Assembly: GCA_964225135.1 (NCBI GenBank)
Contig: CAXQNQ010000202.1
Span: forward strand, 1 to 39,373
Origin: AM-2324 sp964225135
Lineage (GTDB): Bacteria > Bacteroidota > Bacteroidia > Chitinophagales > Saprospiraceae
Direction: 5' to 3'
Length of the DNA: 39,373 bases
The notes under the pieces are model-generated. The model was not told the origin of the DNA and searched no databases. It saw only the letters and a list, made by a program, of their open reading frames with translations. Each line of letters opens with the position of its first letter. Positions within the stretch are counted from its first letter, which is position 1. Shown here piece by piece: positions 16,091-25,335 of the stretch. Both the position numbers and the translations under genes were made by a program.

Positions 16091-17731
16091 TTATTTAACA
16101 ATTAATGTACTTTGAGTGCCTGATGTATTGCGAATACTTACACCATACACACCAGCTGCCCAAGAAGAGCTATCCAAGGTCAATGTATGGGTTTGACTAT
16201 CTATTTTTTCTTGATAAACTACCTTTCCATACATATCAACTACAATAAGATCCATATCCAAATCTCCTGAAACAATCTCAACGTAAATCATATCCTTAAA
16301 TGGATTAGGGCTTACCTTGAACGTTAGTGGATTAGATACTATCTCCTCATTAGACACTAAGGTACAATCGTAATCAGAACCAGTTTCAATAGGTCCAATA
16401 GGATCTAATTCGTCAGCTGGAACATTCAAAAAGTCTAATGGATATCGAGTAGCACGAAATACATTATTCTGTACAGGTTGAAACCCTTGTTCAATAATTC
16501 CATTTGCACTAACTGGATTAATGTATTCCCAAACTATATTTCCATCCAAATCCACCTCAAAGAAGCGCCCACCTCTACCCTGACAGATTAAGGTATTTCC
16601 ATTGCTCAATCTTTGTGCTCCTGAAATTCTTTGAGAATAAAAATCAGTAACTGGATCAGCTTGATATGTCCAGTGGGTTGATTCAGGCAAATACGCTCCA
16701 CCTGAATAAGCATAATTCCCTTCAGCATCTACAGGCGTTTCTACCACATCAACTGCCGATCCTTCTATTGGTAAGAATTCCTGATTATCAAAAATCAAAA
16801 TCATGCCTCCGTGAACCAATGAATCCTGAATCCATTGAGCATCATGTTGTTTATGCAATTGCTGATCATCTACCGTACCTTGCTGATAAGCAACCGGATT
16901 TCCCCAACGATATAGTAAATCACCTCCTTTTCCTGAATTACCTCCACTATGTGAAGCCGCTTCTGCTGTTGTAGTAGAGTGGTCTATAATCCAAATCTCA
17001 CTACTGTGGTGCACACTAATTACAATCTGATCATAACCTTCATGATAATCCAAAGAATTAAAGTGCAACCAGTCAGGGCTTCCATTATCAATACCTATGA
17101 AATTGATATCAATTAACTCCGGATGCTCAGAGACTACTCCAAAGCCTTCTAAAGTATCAGAAACATCTTGAATTAGGTGATCCCATGCTTTCCATTCCCA
17201 AACAACAGTACCCCCACCATTCACATAATCAGGCTCAATCTCTATAATCTTCTCTGACCAAAGTGGATCAATAATAGTAGTTCGTCCTTTGGCTACCTGT
17301 GCTTCGGTATCATATAAATCCCATGCTATCACTAGTATATTGCCATTAGGCAATAATTCAATATCATGATGTTGACAATGCAGGGAATCTGATACATTGT
17401 AGGTCCATATAATATTACCATCCCAATCTACTTTTTCAATTATTCCTCCTGCTCCTCCAGCATGAAAAAAGGCATCTGGATCACCAGTTGGACGTAAAAG
17501 ACTACCATCAGGTAACAGATAACAAGATAATGAAGGACTGCCACTTGCTTGCCAGCTATGTACTTGCTCTCCACAATTATCAATCAGGAATATCTCATTA
17601 CTCGGAATGGGAGAAAACAAGGTGTAGCCTGGATCCGATTCATCGGAAGATGAAATAAGGCCTACTGTATTCTGAGCATTCATTTGAATAGCCCATCCAA
17701 ATACAATAATTAGTAGTAAGTTTTTTAGCAT
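16091..17731 (-). CDS. Secreted arylsulfotransferase (ASST)-like beta-propeller with T9SS sorting domain
   Basis: A 546-residue exported protein. From ATG 17731 it starts MLKNLLLIIVFGWAIQMNAQ, a good signal peptide; an upstream ATG at 17761 would add ten residues and is less likely. The body has ASST-family propeller marks: VDWDGNIIWTYNVSDSLHCQHHDIELLPNGNILVIAW, repeated W-D-G-N-I-V-W-E-Y blades and RLSNGNTLICQGRGGRFFEV. ASST enzymes move sulphate between phenolic compounds without PAPS, using an active-site histidine; many Bacteroidota homologues are uncharacterised. The C-terminus (FKVSPNPFKDMIYVEI ... AAGVYGVSIRNTSG) is a T9SS type A domain. It is transcribed divergently from the AraC regulator (176 bases between starts), which may control it. 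Confidence 0.82.
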   Translation of the reverse strand: MLKNLLLIIVFGWAIQMNAQNTVGLISSSDESDPGYTLFSPIPSNEIFLIDNCGEQVHSWQASGSPSLSCYLLPDGSLLRPTGDPDAFFHAGGAGGIIEKVDWDGNIIWTYNVSDSLHCQHHDIELLPNGNILVIAWDLYDTEAQVAKGRTTIIDPLWSEKIIEIEPDYVNGGGTVVWEWKAWDHLIQDVSDTLEGFGVVSEHPELIDINFIGIDNGSPDWLHFNSLDYHEGYDQIVISVHHSSEIWIIDHSTTTAEAASHSGGNSGKGGDLLYRWGNPVAYQQGTVDDQQLHKQHDAQWIQDSLVHGGMILIFDNQEFLPIEGSAVDVVETPVDAEGNYAYSGGAYLPESTHWTYQADPVTDFYSQRISGAQRLSNGNTLICQGRGGRFFEVDLDGNIVWEYINPVSANGIIEQGFQPVQNNVFRATRYPLDFLNVPADELDPIGPIETGSDYDCTLVSNEEIVSNPLTFKVSPNPFKDMIYVEIVSGDLDMDLIVVDMYGKVVYQEKIDSQTHTLTLDSSSWAAGVYGVSIRNTSGTQSTLIVK

Positions 17732-17907
17732 GTTCAGATTTTTTTCAAAAAAACAAATCATTAATCACAATAAAAAACGAAACCCAAATAAATGCTAATT
17801 TTAGGTCGTGATATGGTAAAAAATAGATAAAATAGTGCATGTAAGGGATAAAATCTTGTAAACTCAGTAGGTATCTATTAAATTAAAGACAACTCATATT
17901 TAGAGCT

Positions 17908-18765
17908 ATGATGTCTTCATCAAATCCAAAACTAGAAACCATTCGGTTTCAGGATGCTTCACAAACGTTTCATTATTACAAGAATGAAGCAGCATCTTGG
18001 GAGTCTTTCTGGCACTATCATCCAGAAATTGAGATTACCTATATCCATAAAGGTACGGGTATACGATTCGTAGGAGATAGCATACAGCCTTATGAAGAAG
18101 GAGATCTAGTATTGTTTGGAAAAAATCTTCCCCATAATCACATATCCAATAAAGTGGAAGAAGGCAATCAGGTACTGTATGGTATCCAATTCTCCAATGA
18201 TCTATTCAAGGATTTCAGAGAATGTGAAAAAATAAACAAGCTCTTCCATTTAGCGAAATACGGGATTTACTTCCCAAACGCTAGTCAAGAAGTCAAACAA
18301 AAGATTTTAGATATTCAAGAAGCAAGGCCCCTAACTAGATTGATTTATCTATTAGAGGTGATTAACGAAATGGTAGAGGACGAAACCTACGAGACGCTAT
18401 CTAGTATAAGCTTCGATGAGAATAAGGACCTCAAAAAACATCATCACAGGATTAATGAGGTAACTACATATATCACGGAGCATTTCAACAAAAACCTTTC
18501 CTTAGATCAAGTATCAGGTATGGCAGGCTTAACACCTCCATCTTTCTGTAGATGGTTCAAAAAGAACACGGGAAGTACTTACGTTGATTATTTAAATACT
18601 ATAAGAATTGAGAAGTCCTGTCAATATCTAATTAAAACAGATTGGGCGATTAAACGAGTGGCTTATGAAGCCGGTTTTGAAAGTCTCGCCAACTTCAATA
18701 GAACCTTTAAAAAATATAAAAACCAAGCGCCCAACTTGTATAGAAAATCGTTGACCTCATCATAA
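17908..18765 (+). CDS. AraC-family transcriptional regulator with cupin sensor domain
   Basis: A 285-residue regulator. The N-terminal half is a cupin-like ligand-binding domain (HYHPEIEITYIHKGTGIRFVGD, PYEEGDLVLFGKNLPHNH), commonly sugar or small-molecule responsive. The C-terminal hundred residues are a double helix-turn-helix: ITEHFNKNLSLDQVSGMAGL then AIKRVAYEAGFESLANFNRT. Start choice: ATG 17908, or ATG 17911 one codon later. It is divergent from the arylsulfotransferase-like gene and convergent with susD, with a shared bidirectional terminator. It is therefore a candidate regulator of either neighbour, most likely by sensing the compound the Sus cluster imports; this is inference. Confidence 0.92.
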   Translation: MMSSSNPKLETIRFQDASQTFHYYKNEAASWESFWHYHPEIEITYIHKGTGIRFVGDSIQPYEEGDLVLFGKNLPHNHISNKVEEGNQVLYGIQFSNDLFKDFRECEKINKLFHLAKYGIYFPNASQEVKQKILDIQEARPLTRLIYLLEVINEMVEDETYETLSSISFDENKDLKKHHHRINEVTTYITEHFNKNLSLDQVSGMAGLTPPSFCRWFKKNTGSTYVDYLNTIRIEKSCQYLIKTDWAIKRVAYEAGFESLANFNRTFKKYKNQAPNLYRKSLTSS

Positions 18766-18799
18766 AAAAATCCCGAGCTAAATAGCTCGGGATTTTTTT
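18764..18799. terminator. Bidirectional terminator between araC-type gene and susD
   Basis: A 16-base perfect palindromic stem (TCCCGAGCT/AGCTCGGGA flanked by A7 and T7) with loop AAAT. It overlaps both stop codons of the two convergent genes and has a T run on each strand. Confidence 0.95.
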
Positions 18800-20366
18800 A
18801 ATAACCTGGATTCTGAACCAAGTTTGGATTCGCAATCAAATCAGAAGCTGGAATCGGGAATATATTCCTAAATTCCTCTACACCTCTTCCATTTAATTCA
18901 TTTCCTTTCCAAGGCCAAAGGTAATCTGCACTTGTAAACAAACCGAATCGAACTAAATCAACTCGACGACCAGCTTCCCAATATAGCTCTCTAGAACGCT
19001 CGTCTAAGATAAAATCAAGATCTACATCAGTTTGAGTAATATTTCCGCTGTCATCACCATAAGCTCGAACACGTAATTCATTGATCAAATCAGTAGATTG
19101 ACCTAAATCACCACCTGCAGCGCCACGAAGTGTAGCTTCAGCATACATCAAATATGCATCAGCTAAACGGAACATTGGATAATCTGTATCTGGGAAAGTA
19201 GCGTTACTTCCTGCTTCCCCATCAATGTTTATATTTTTAAACTTAGGTACAGCAATACCATCCGTAAATAGGCCGATTTCAGCTATTTCTAGACTTTGTC
19301 CTTCTGTCCAAAAGATAGCCCTTGAATCCAATTCCCCAGAAGTATCTGGAAATCTTTCTACAAGATTCTTAGTTGTTCTCAATCCAGCCCATCCTCCAGA
19401 AACACCAGAGTCTGCATCAGACATAGAACCACCAATCGCAGCATGAACTAAGAAGGTTGTACATCCCCAGCTTTGCGTGCGTGTACCATCAGCTGTAAGT
19501 GCAAAAATAATCTCATTGGAATTATGATTGTCCTTCATGAACAATTCCTCATAGTTTGGTTCTAAGGTATAACCTGCACCAATGATTTTCTCACAAGCAA
19601 CTAGACACTCGTCATAATAAGATTGACCAATCATAGCTTCTGCATTGAGATATAATTTTGCCTGCAACATCCATGCACCTGCTTGATCTACTCGACCATA
19701 TTCTCCACTTCTAGGAGCTGGAAGTTGACCTTCAATTTCAGAAAGTTCTGTTGCAATAAAATTATATAAATCTTGAGGAGAAGCTTGCTCAGGGAATCCC
19801 ACACTAACCTCTTGGGCTAGTACCACATTCCTAAACAAATCAAGCGCATGCCAATAAGCTAATGCACGCAAAAAACGAGCATCATTTCTATATTCTCGTA
19901 TCACCTCTTTATCTGCCTCAGAAACACCATGTGCATCCATGGTCTCCTCTTCAGATAGAGACAAGAAATCATTTGCTAATGAAACAATTAAAGAAATACG
20001 GTAGTATAAAACCTTAATAAACTGATTTTCTGAAGACCAACTGAATTCATGTAAATCACGAATACCAGCATCCGTCCAAGCAATAACAGCTTCATCGGTA
20101 GTTAACTCTTGAGCTTTCCAATAAGCACGGATATAGGAAGTAAATCCTTCATCATTTACAATGGAAATATCCGAGTTACCAGCAGGTCCGTCCTGCCCAG
20201 TTAGTGAATAACTAGCATATACCTTTGCCAGGTAAGACCGGTAAGCATCAGCAGTTGTAAATGCCAGATTTGATGGAAGTCCATTTTCAGGAACCACATC
20301 TAAATCTGTACAACCCGTCAACATAAATAGGGCTAAAGCCCAGATATATAATCTATTTCTTTTCAT
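18798..20366 (-). CDS. susD: SusD/RagB-family surface glycan-binding lipoprotein
   Basis: A lipoprotein (MKRNRLYIWALALFMLTGC, lipobox LTGC) that caps the SusC channel and captures oligosaccharides at the outer surface. It has the helical SusD fold: NLAFTTADAYRSYLAKVYASY near the start, EYRNDARFLRALAYWHALDL (TPR-like, about 165-184), MFRLADAYLMYAEATLRG, and the C-terminal DERSRELYWEAGRRVDLVRFG that typifies the family. I take ATG 20366; ATG 20375 adds MAV. Its start lies 12 bases past the susC stop, so the two are co-transcribed and presumably co-translated. No glycan specificity can be read directly, but the upstream SusE/F-like gene hints at alpha-glucans. Confidence 0.95.
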   Translation of the reverse strand: MKRNRLYIWALALFMLTGCTDLDVVPENGLPSNLAFTTADAYRSYLAKVYASYSLTGQDGPAGNSDISIVNDEGFTSYIRAYWKAQELTTDEAVIAWTDAGIRDLHEFSWSSENQFIKVLYYRISLIVSLANDFLSLSEEETMDAHGVSEADKEVIREYRNDARFLRALAYWHALDLFRNVVLAQEVSVGFPEQASPQDLYNFIATELSEIEGQLPAPRSGEYGRVDQAGAWMLQAKLYLNAEAMIGQSYYDECLVACEKIIGAGYTLEPNYEELFMKDNHNSNEIIFALTADGTRTQSWGCTTFLVHAAIGGSMSDADSGVSGGWAGLRTTKNLVERFPDTSGELDSRAIFWTEGQSLEIAEIGLFTDGIAVPKFKNINIDGEAGSNATFPDTDYPMFRLADAYLMYAEATLRGAAGGDLGQSTDLINELRVRAYGDDSGNITQTDVDLDFILDERSRELYWEAGRRVDLVRFGLFTSADYLWPWKGNELNGRGVEEFRNIFPIPASDLIANPNLVQNPGY

Positions 20367-20378
20367 AACGGCCATTAT

Positions 20379-23378
20379 TTAAAAATTCGCGTTAACCCCT
20401 GCCACAATAGTAAAGGCAAGTGGATACAAATTATTATCAATACCATTAGCATTAAGTGCTATCTCAGGATCCATACCTGAGTAGTTGGTAATGGTTAGGA
20501 TATTCGTAGCTGTAGTGTACACACTCAAGCTTTCAAATACCTTGTTTGGTTTGAACATATACGATAAAGTAATGTTATCCAGTCTCATGTAATTTCCATT
20601 CTCAATATAAAAATCAGACTTCAATTGACGATTATTGAAATTGGTCGTCAACACAGACTGGTGAATATTATTCAACCCAAAGTCATACAATCTATCATAA
20701 AACCCGGTAGAAGATGACACATTATTGTAAATCCAGTTTCCAAAGTTCGCTCTAAACGTTGCAGCTAAAGACCAATTTCTCCAAGCAATATTAGAAGTCA
20801 GTCCAAGTGAAACATTTGGCTCCGGACTTTGCTTGATATTCAAATCATCCTCATTGATCTTTCCATCTGCATTCAAATCCTCATAAGTATCCAGTAAATT
20901 CACTAAGCCATCTCCGTTATGATCCACACCATCTGGTAATGGCAAGCCATTAGCGTCATAGATGTGATTATACGTGTAGAATGAGTTAATAGGATTTCCT
21001 ACTCTTAGCACCTGAATAGTCTGACCAACGTCTCCACTAATACCTCCTGTAGTATAAATAATACCTTCAGAGATATCCGCGTTATCCAGTTTTATGATTG
21101 TGTTCTTATTGTAAGAAGCATTGAAACTCAAATTCCAATCAAAATCTTCTTTATCTGCAACAACAGCATTCACCAATAACTCCACTCCTTTGTTTTCCAT
21201 CTCCCCGATATTAGTAATAACCTGATCAGATAGATTTGTAAAGGCAGAAGTCGCAGCTCTGAATAGCATGTCCTTCGTAAACTTGCGATATACATCCAAG
21301 GAACCACTCAATCTATTATTAAAGAATCCATAGTCAATTCCTAAATTCAATGACTGTGTTTCCTCCCATTTGATATCAGGATCTACTCCCACACCTCTAA
21401 GGGTATTTACATATTCTTGGCCGAATTGGTAGGTTGCATCATCTGCACCATAAGAATAATAGACAAAGTATAGATAGTCGCCAAATTGCTCATTACCCAC
21501 AGATCCATAACTGGCACGAACCTTCAAATTAGAGAACGTATTGGATAGTCCTGACATGAATGGCTCCTCTAAAACACGCCAAGCAACTGCAGCAGAAGGG
21601 AAATAACCCCAGCGATTTGCAGCACCAAAACGAGTAGATCCATCACGTCGTAAGGAAGCAGTGAATAAATATTTCTCTTTAACATTAAAGTTCATTCTTC
21701 CGTAAAACGAAATCAAACGGTTCAATGCTCTAGTAGGTTCCGGTATAGACAAGGTATCCGTATAAATCCAATCATTACCTTCTTCTACTAACATATTACC
21801 CGATTCTTCTTCAGTCCTAGAAGTTTTTTCTTGCCAAGAGTAACCTGCAACAAAATTCAACTTAGAGTCTATCCCTTCAAACGTTTTATCATAAGAAGCA
21901 AAAGCCTCTAAAGAGGATGATTCCTCTGTTACTTGATAGTATTTCAGGTATCCTCCGTTAACATATGCTTCTCTCAAAAGTGGATTTGAAAAATTTCTAC
22001 CATCTCCAACACTTTTATCATAACTCAATTGAGTATTCAAACTCAAACCTTCTACAAAAGGAAGATTGTATCGAATAGAAGCAGAGTTTAGAAAACGATT
22101 GATATCACCAGTATTCTCAACTAAATTTAGCGTAGATACAGGATTCTTTGCTGCTAGTTCCCCATTGTGCTGGTAGTATCCTGCAAACTCAGAATCTGGA
22201 TCTAATACCGCATGAGAAGGATCAAAGAAAATAGCAGTTCCTAATACATTAGGAGCATAGTTTTCATTGATATCTGCATATTTTGAACGAATATTGATTT
22301 GTAAATCACTATCCAACAAATTGAAATCTAGGTTGGTACCTGCTGTCAATTTGTTGTGATTAGCAAATAGGATAACCCCATTATTATTTAGGTATCCACC
22401 AGTGAATCGGTAATTTACTTTTCCTGTTCCGCCCGATAGAGTTAAGTTATGCTCCGTATTTTGAGCATTACGCGTTACCTCATCTACCCAATCCGTATTT
22501 GCATCACCCAATCTAGCCAACTGAGCCGGCTCTTTGTTATTGATTACATTAACAAAGTTTGTTGGACTCAAAGCGATATTTGGATTTTGGAACACAGAAA
22601 CAGATGTATTACCGGTATAATTCACCTTTAGTTTTCCTTTCTGCCCAGACTTAGTAGTAATAATAATAACACCATTAGCACCTCTTGAACCGTAAATAGC
22701 CGCTGCAGAGGCATCTTTTAATACTGTTATATCTGCTACATCAGCTGGGTTTACAAAGTTCAATGGGTTATAACCCGCTCCATTTACTTGAAGCGGCACT
22801 CCATCTATTACTATTAGTGGAGAAGTACCTGCGGTCAAGGAAGAAGCTCCACGAAGTAAAATCCTAGATCCGCCACCAGGTTGTCCATTACTAGTAATTT
22901 GAAGTCCTGCAACCTTACCACTCAATAATTTTTCTGGAGAAGAAACTACCCCTCTGTTAAAATCACGCTCATCCACTTTGGCCACAACACCTGTCAAATC
23001 CTTTTTTTGTACACTACCATATCCTACAACAACAACTTCCTTCAATAACTCTGTAGATTCAACTAGATTCACATTGATCACTTCATTAGCAGAACCAACT
23101 ACCGCCGAATAATCTTCGAAACCTAGGTAACTAAATACAAGCTCATCACCTGTATTAGCATTTATGCTATATCGACCATCTATATTCGATACGACTCCAT
23201 TTATAGCATCTCCTTTAATTACAACATTAACCCCAATTAAAACTTCACCAGTCGTTTCATCACTAATGACACCTGTAACCTGTGCATGTAATTGCATACT
23301 TGCCAATACCAAGAATAAACAGCTAGCTACAGTTCTAAAGATTGAAGGGATGTTGTTTTTAAGTACCAACTTTTCCAT
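20379..23378 (-). CDS. susC: SusC/RagA-family TonB-dependent outer-membrane transporter
   Basis: A 999-residue outer-membrane channel importing oligosaccharides with energy from TonB. In order: signal peptide ending MQLHAQ, a carboxypeptidase-D regulatory-like domain (VTGVISDETTGEVLIGVNVVIKG ... DELVFSYLGFEDYSAV), the SusC-type linker EVVVVGYGSVQKKDLTG, a plug domain (LLSGKVAGLQITSNG, ILLRGASSL, PLIVIDGVP, DITVLKDASAAAIYGSRGANGVI), and a barrel ending in phenylalanine (VNANF). Length is typical. The gene is followed immediately by susD. A terminator hairpin lies between it and the upstream susE-like gene, so it is either expressed by read-through or from its own promoter in 23379-23441. Confidence 0.96.
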   Translation of the reverse strand: MEKLVLKNNIPSIFRTVASCLFLVLASMQLHAQVTGVISDETTGEVLIGVNVVIKGDAINGVVSNIDGRYSINANTGDELVFSYLGFEDYSAVVGSANEVINVNLVESTELLKEVVVVGYGSVQKKDLTGVVAKVDERDFNRGVVSSPEKLLSGKVAGLQITSNGQPGGGSRILLRGASSLTAGTSPLIVIDGVPLQVNGAGYNPLNFVNPADVADITVLKDASAAAIYGSRGANGVIIITTKSGQKGKLKVNYTGNTSVSVFQNPNIALSPTNFVNVINNKEPAQLARLGDANTDWVDEVTRNAQNTEHNLTLSGGTGKVNYRFTGGYLNNNGVILFANHNKLTAGTNLDFNLLDSDLQINIRSKYADINENYAPNVLGTAIFFDPSHAVLDPDSEFAGYYQHNGELAAKNPVSTLNLVENTGDINRFLNSASIRYNLPFVEGLSLNTQLSYDKSVGDGRNFSNPLLREAYVNGGYLKYYQVTEESSSLEAFASYDKTFEGIDSKLNFVAGYSWQEKTSRTEEESGNMLVEEGNDWIYTDTLSIPEPTRALNRLISFYGRMNFNVKEKYLFTASLRRDGSTRFGAANRWGYFPSAAVAWRVLEEPFMSGLSNTFSNLKVRASYGSVGNEQFGDYLYFVYYSYGADDATYQFGQEYVNTLRGVGVDPDIKWEETQSLNLGIDYGFFNNRLSGSLDVYRKFTKDMLFRAATSAFTNLSDQVITNIGEMENKGVELLVNAVVADKEDFDWNLSFNASYNKNTIIKLDNADISEGIIYTTGGISGDVGQTIQVLRVGNPINSFYTYNHIYDANGLPLPDGVDHNGDGLVNLLDTYEDLNADGKINEDDLNIKQSPEPNVSLGLTSNIAWRNWSLAATFRANFGNWIYNNVSSSTGFYDRLYDFGLNNIHQSVLTTNFNNRQLKSDFYIENGNYMRLDNITLSYMFKPNKVFESLSVYTTATNILTITNYSGMDPEIALNANGIDNNLYPLAFTIVAGVNANF

Positions 23379-23441
23379 TATAGAACCCTTTTATTTAATG
23401 TTACTCACCGCTTTTTGGATGAGTACTCAGTTAGTAATAGC

Positions 23442-23479
23442 AAAAAAGGCGGACCTGTATACACATGCCCGCCTTTTTT
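23442..23479 (-). terminator. Terminator hairpin between the susE-like gene and susC
   Basis: AAAAAAGGCGG (23442-23452) pairs with CCGCCTTTTTT (23469-23479); the loop contains a small TGTATACA palindrome. On the minus strand the U run follows the stem. Located 16 bases past the susE-like stop, it would lower susC-susD transcription relative to susE. Confidence 0.85.
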
Positions 23480-23494
23480 CAGACTTAAATCAGA

Positions 23495-24952
23495 TTATTG
23501 TGCTTCGATAGTAGTCATGTAAGTTGACCCGTCGAATGTCAATGTTACTAGATAATCTCCAGCAGTTGCAATTTCAATGTTATTACCATCGAAAGTCAAT
23601 GCACCAAGATCTCCTCCTAGGTTCATCGCCCAATCATCTCCAGCTCTAAACTTGAATTGACCAGTTCCGAATGTTCCTAAGTAAGTGTAAGTAGTTACAC
23701 CAGCATCAAATCCATCAGCTGTCATATCTTGATCAGCATCCCAGCCACCAGCTGTTGCATCACCAATTACACCCCAACCATTTGCAGTCATTGTAGCTTG
23801 CCAAGTATCACCTTCATCGTCAGTTGATACAACGATATAGTATTGACCTGCTCCAGGAGTAGGGATATCACTTCCACCTTCACTCAATGTAACTGTTTCG
23901 CCATCAGCTGCAAGTGTTCCACCTAAGTTGAAATCCCAAGCATCATTAGCTCTAATTTTGAAGTTACCAGCGTCAGCAAGTGTAACAACACCTACCCATT
24001 TGTGCGTAGTACCATCTAATTTGTACAACATATCTCTATCAGAATCCCAAGATCCTGCTGTTGCATCACCAATTACACCTAAGTTATAATCATTTGGATC
24101 GAAAGTCAAAACAGGAGCATCACCTGTACGCTCAAGATTTACCTGCCATCCGTCTAGTGAATTCCAAGTTATAGTTACTGTGTAAGTGCCATCCTCGGGG
24201 TGTACGATGTTTGGTTGATCGTTACCGTTTGTTAAGTTATCTACTGATCCACCAAAGTTGTTAAACATGATGTAACCATTAGACTCTTCCAAACCACCTA
24301 GTGGATCGATTTTTCTATCTAATGCCCAACGACAGTTGAAACGAACTTTCCACTCTCCTTCTCTAAGAACTACATCAGCTCTTGACCAAGAACCACCATC
24401 AGCAGTTACTGATCCGTCAGTTAAAGACGTCTCTTCAGACCAACCACCAGGTGTTGCAGTACCGATAATTCCAGGGAAGTAGATTTGATAGAAAATCATT
24501 TCACTTCTCAATTGGTCATTTGTTACACGGTAAAGACCAGACTCAGATACATTAATAGCTGCACCGTTTTCTTCCATGCTAGCTACATTGTACGTGTTGT
24601 AATCACACTGTGAACCTTCGTCAGTCTCCTGAGTAACAGAACCACCCCAAGTATTCGTAACCTCTTTATTCGTTACTTGTACTAGGTTATAATCACCAGC
24701 TTCTAGGTAAATATATCCACCTACGAATCCAGTTCTTGCTTGTGATTGGAAATCTGGCGCATCTACACTTTCCGTAGAAAGTAAAGCTCCTGACTCAGGA
24801 TCAGATCCTACTTGAGCTAAATACAAACCGTCAGATACATTGATTCCTTCTACTACATCGATGATTACTTCGTCATCACTTGAACATGCATTGAAGGTAA
24901 AGATGGAAGCAGCAAAGAAGGCTACTCCTAGAAACTTTATAAAATTTTTCAT
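23495..24952 (-). CDS. susE: SusE/SusF-like starch-binding outer-membrane lipoprotein
   Basis: A 485-residue lipoprotein (signal ends FTFNAC, Cys23) expected at the cell surface to bind alpha-glucan. An N-terminal domain with one internal cysteine (Cys116) is followed by three related SusE/F-type binding modules starting near residues 161 (GIIGTATPGGW), 292 (LGVIGDATAGSWDSDRDM) and 394 (WGVIGDATAGGWDADQDM). Each has a matching aromatic strand: VRFNCRWALD, FKIRANDAWDFNLGG and FKFRAGDDWAMNLGG. The repeated W/D positions resemble the carbohydrate-binding sites of Bacteroides SusE and SusF. Unusually the gene comes first, before susC-susD; the order is normally C-D-E. The gene symbol is by family resemblance. 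Confidence 0.85.
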   Translation of the reverse strand: MKNFIKFLGVAFFAASIFTFNACSSDDEVIIDVVEGINVSDGLYLAQVGSDPESGALLSTESVDAPDFQSQARTGFVGGYIYLEAGDYNLVQVTNKEVTNTWGGSVTQETDEGSQCDYNTYNVASMEENGAAINVSESGLYRVTNDQLRSEMIFYQIYFPGIIGTATPGGWSEETSLTDGSVTADGGSWSRADVVLREGEWKVRFNCRWALDRKIDPLGGLEESNGYIMFNNFGGSVDNLTNGNDQPNIVHPEDGTYTVTITWNSLDGWQVNLERTGDAPVLTFDPNDYNLGVIGDATAGSWDSDRDMLYKLDGTTHKWVGVVTLADAGNFKIRANDAWDFNLGGTLAADGETVTLSEGGSDIPTPGAGQYYIVVSTDDEGDTWQATMTANGWGVIGDATAGGWDADQDMTADGFDAGVTTYTYLGTFGTGQFKFRAGDDWAMNLGGDLGALTFDGNNIEIATAGDYLVTLTFDGSTYMTTIEAQ

Positions 24953-25335
24953 TATTGAATGGTTTATTTTAATGAACTATAATTCAAAATAAAATTTAGA
25001 CCGATAGCAGGTAAGCCAAAAGATTTGCCGGTTTCTTTGATGATTTGCAACAAAAAGTAATGGTTTACTAACTAATCAGTTTTAACTATTGCTAAGTTAA
25101 ATGCTTGATTTTTGCTCTGCTTAACTAATATTAACTATCAGTACGCATTTTTTAACTTAGAATTAATATGCTTTTAAGAATGCTAAAAGAGATGGGATTT
25201 ATTCGCTTACTATCTTGTGATTATAACGAATAAGGGCCTACATATGCTGCCTGTATAGTAAATCAATTATATTAGCTTTAATATTTGAATCTATAAACCA
25301 TTTTATATTATAATCTCAATTTTAGTATTATTTAA
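24953..25335. other. Control region upstream of the susE-like gene
   Basis: About 380 bases with no gene. It contains a cluster of TTAACT motifs (25082, 25121, 25131 and 25152 on the plus strand, one inverted near 25095), including TTTAACT/AGTTAAA as a 7-base inverted repeat at 25081-25101. These are 130-210 bases upstream of the susE-like start. I could not find an exact TAnnTTTG -7 element. Confidence 0.4.

Noticed and set aside
16666..16974. 102-residue plus-strand open frame within the arylsulfotransferase-like gene
   Set aside because: Fully antisense to a propeller domain with clear family motifs; no homology seen in its own translation.
23384..23392. AACCCTTTT before susC as a further ECF promoter
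   Set aside because: It points away from susC, lacks the GGC extension and has no TAC at the right offset.
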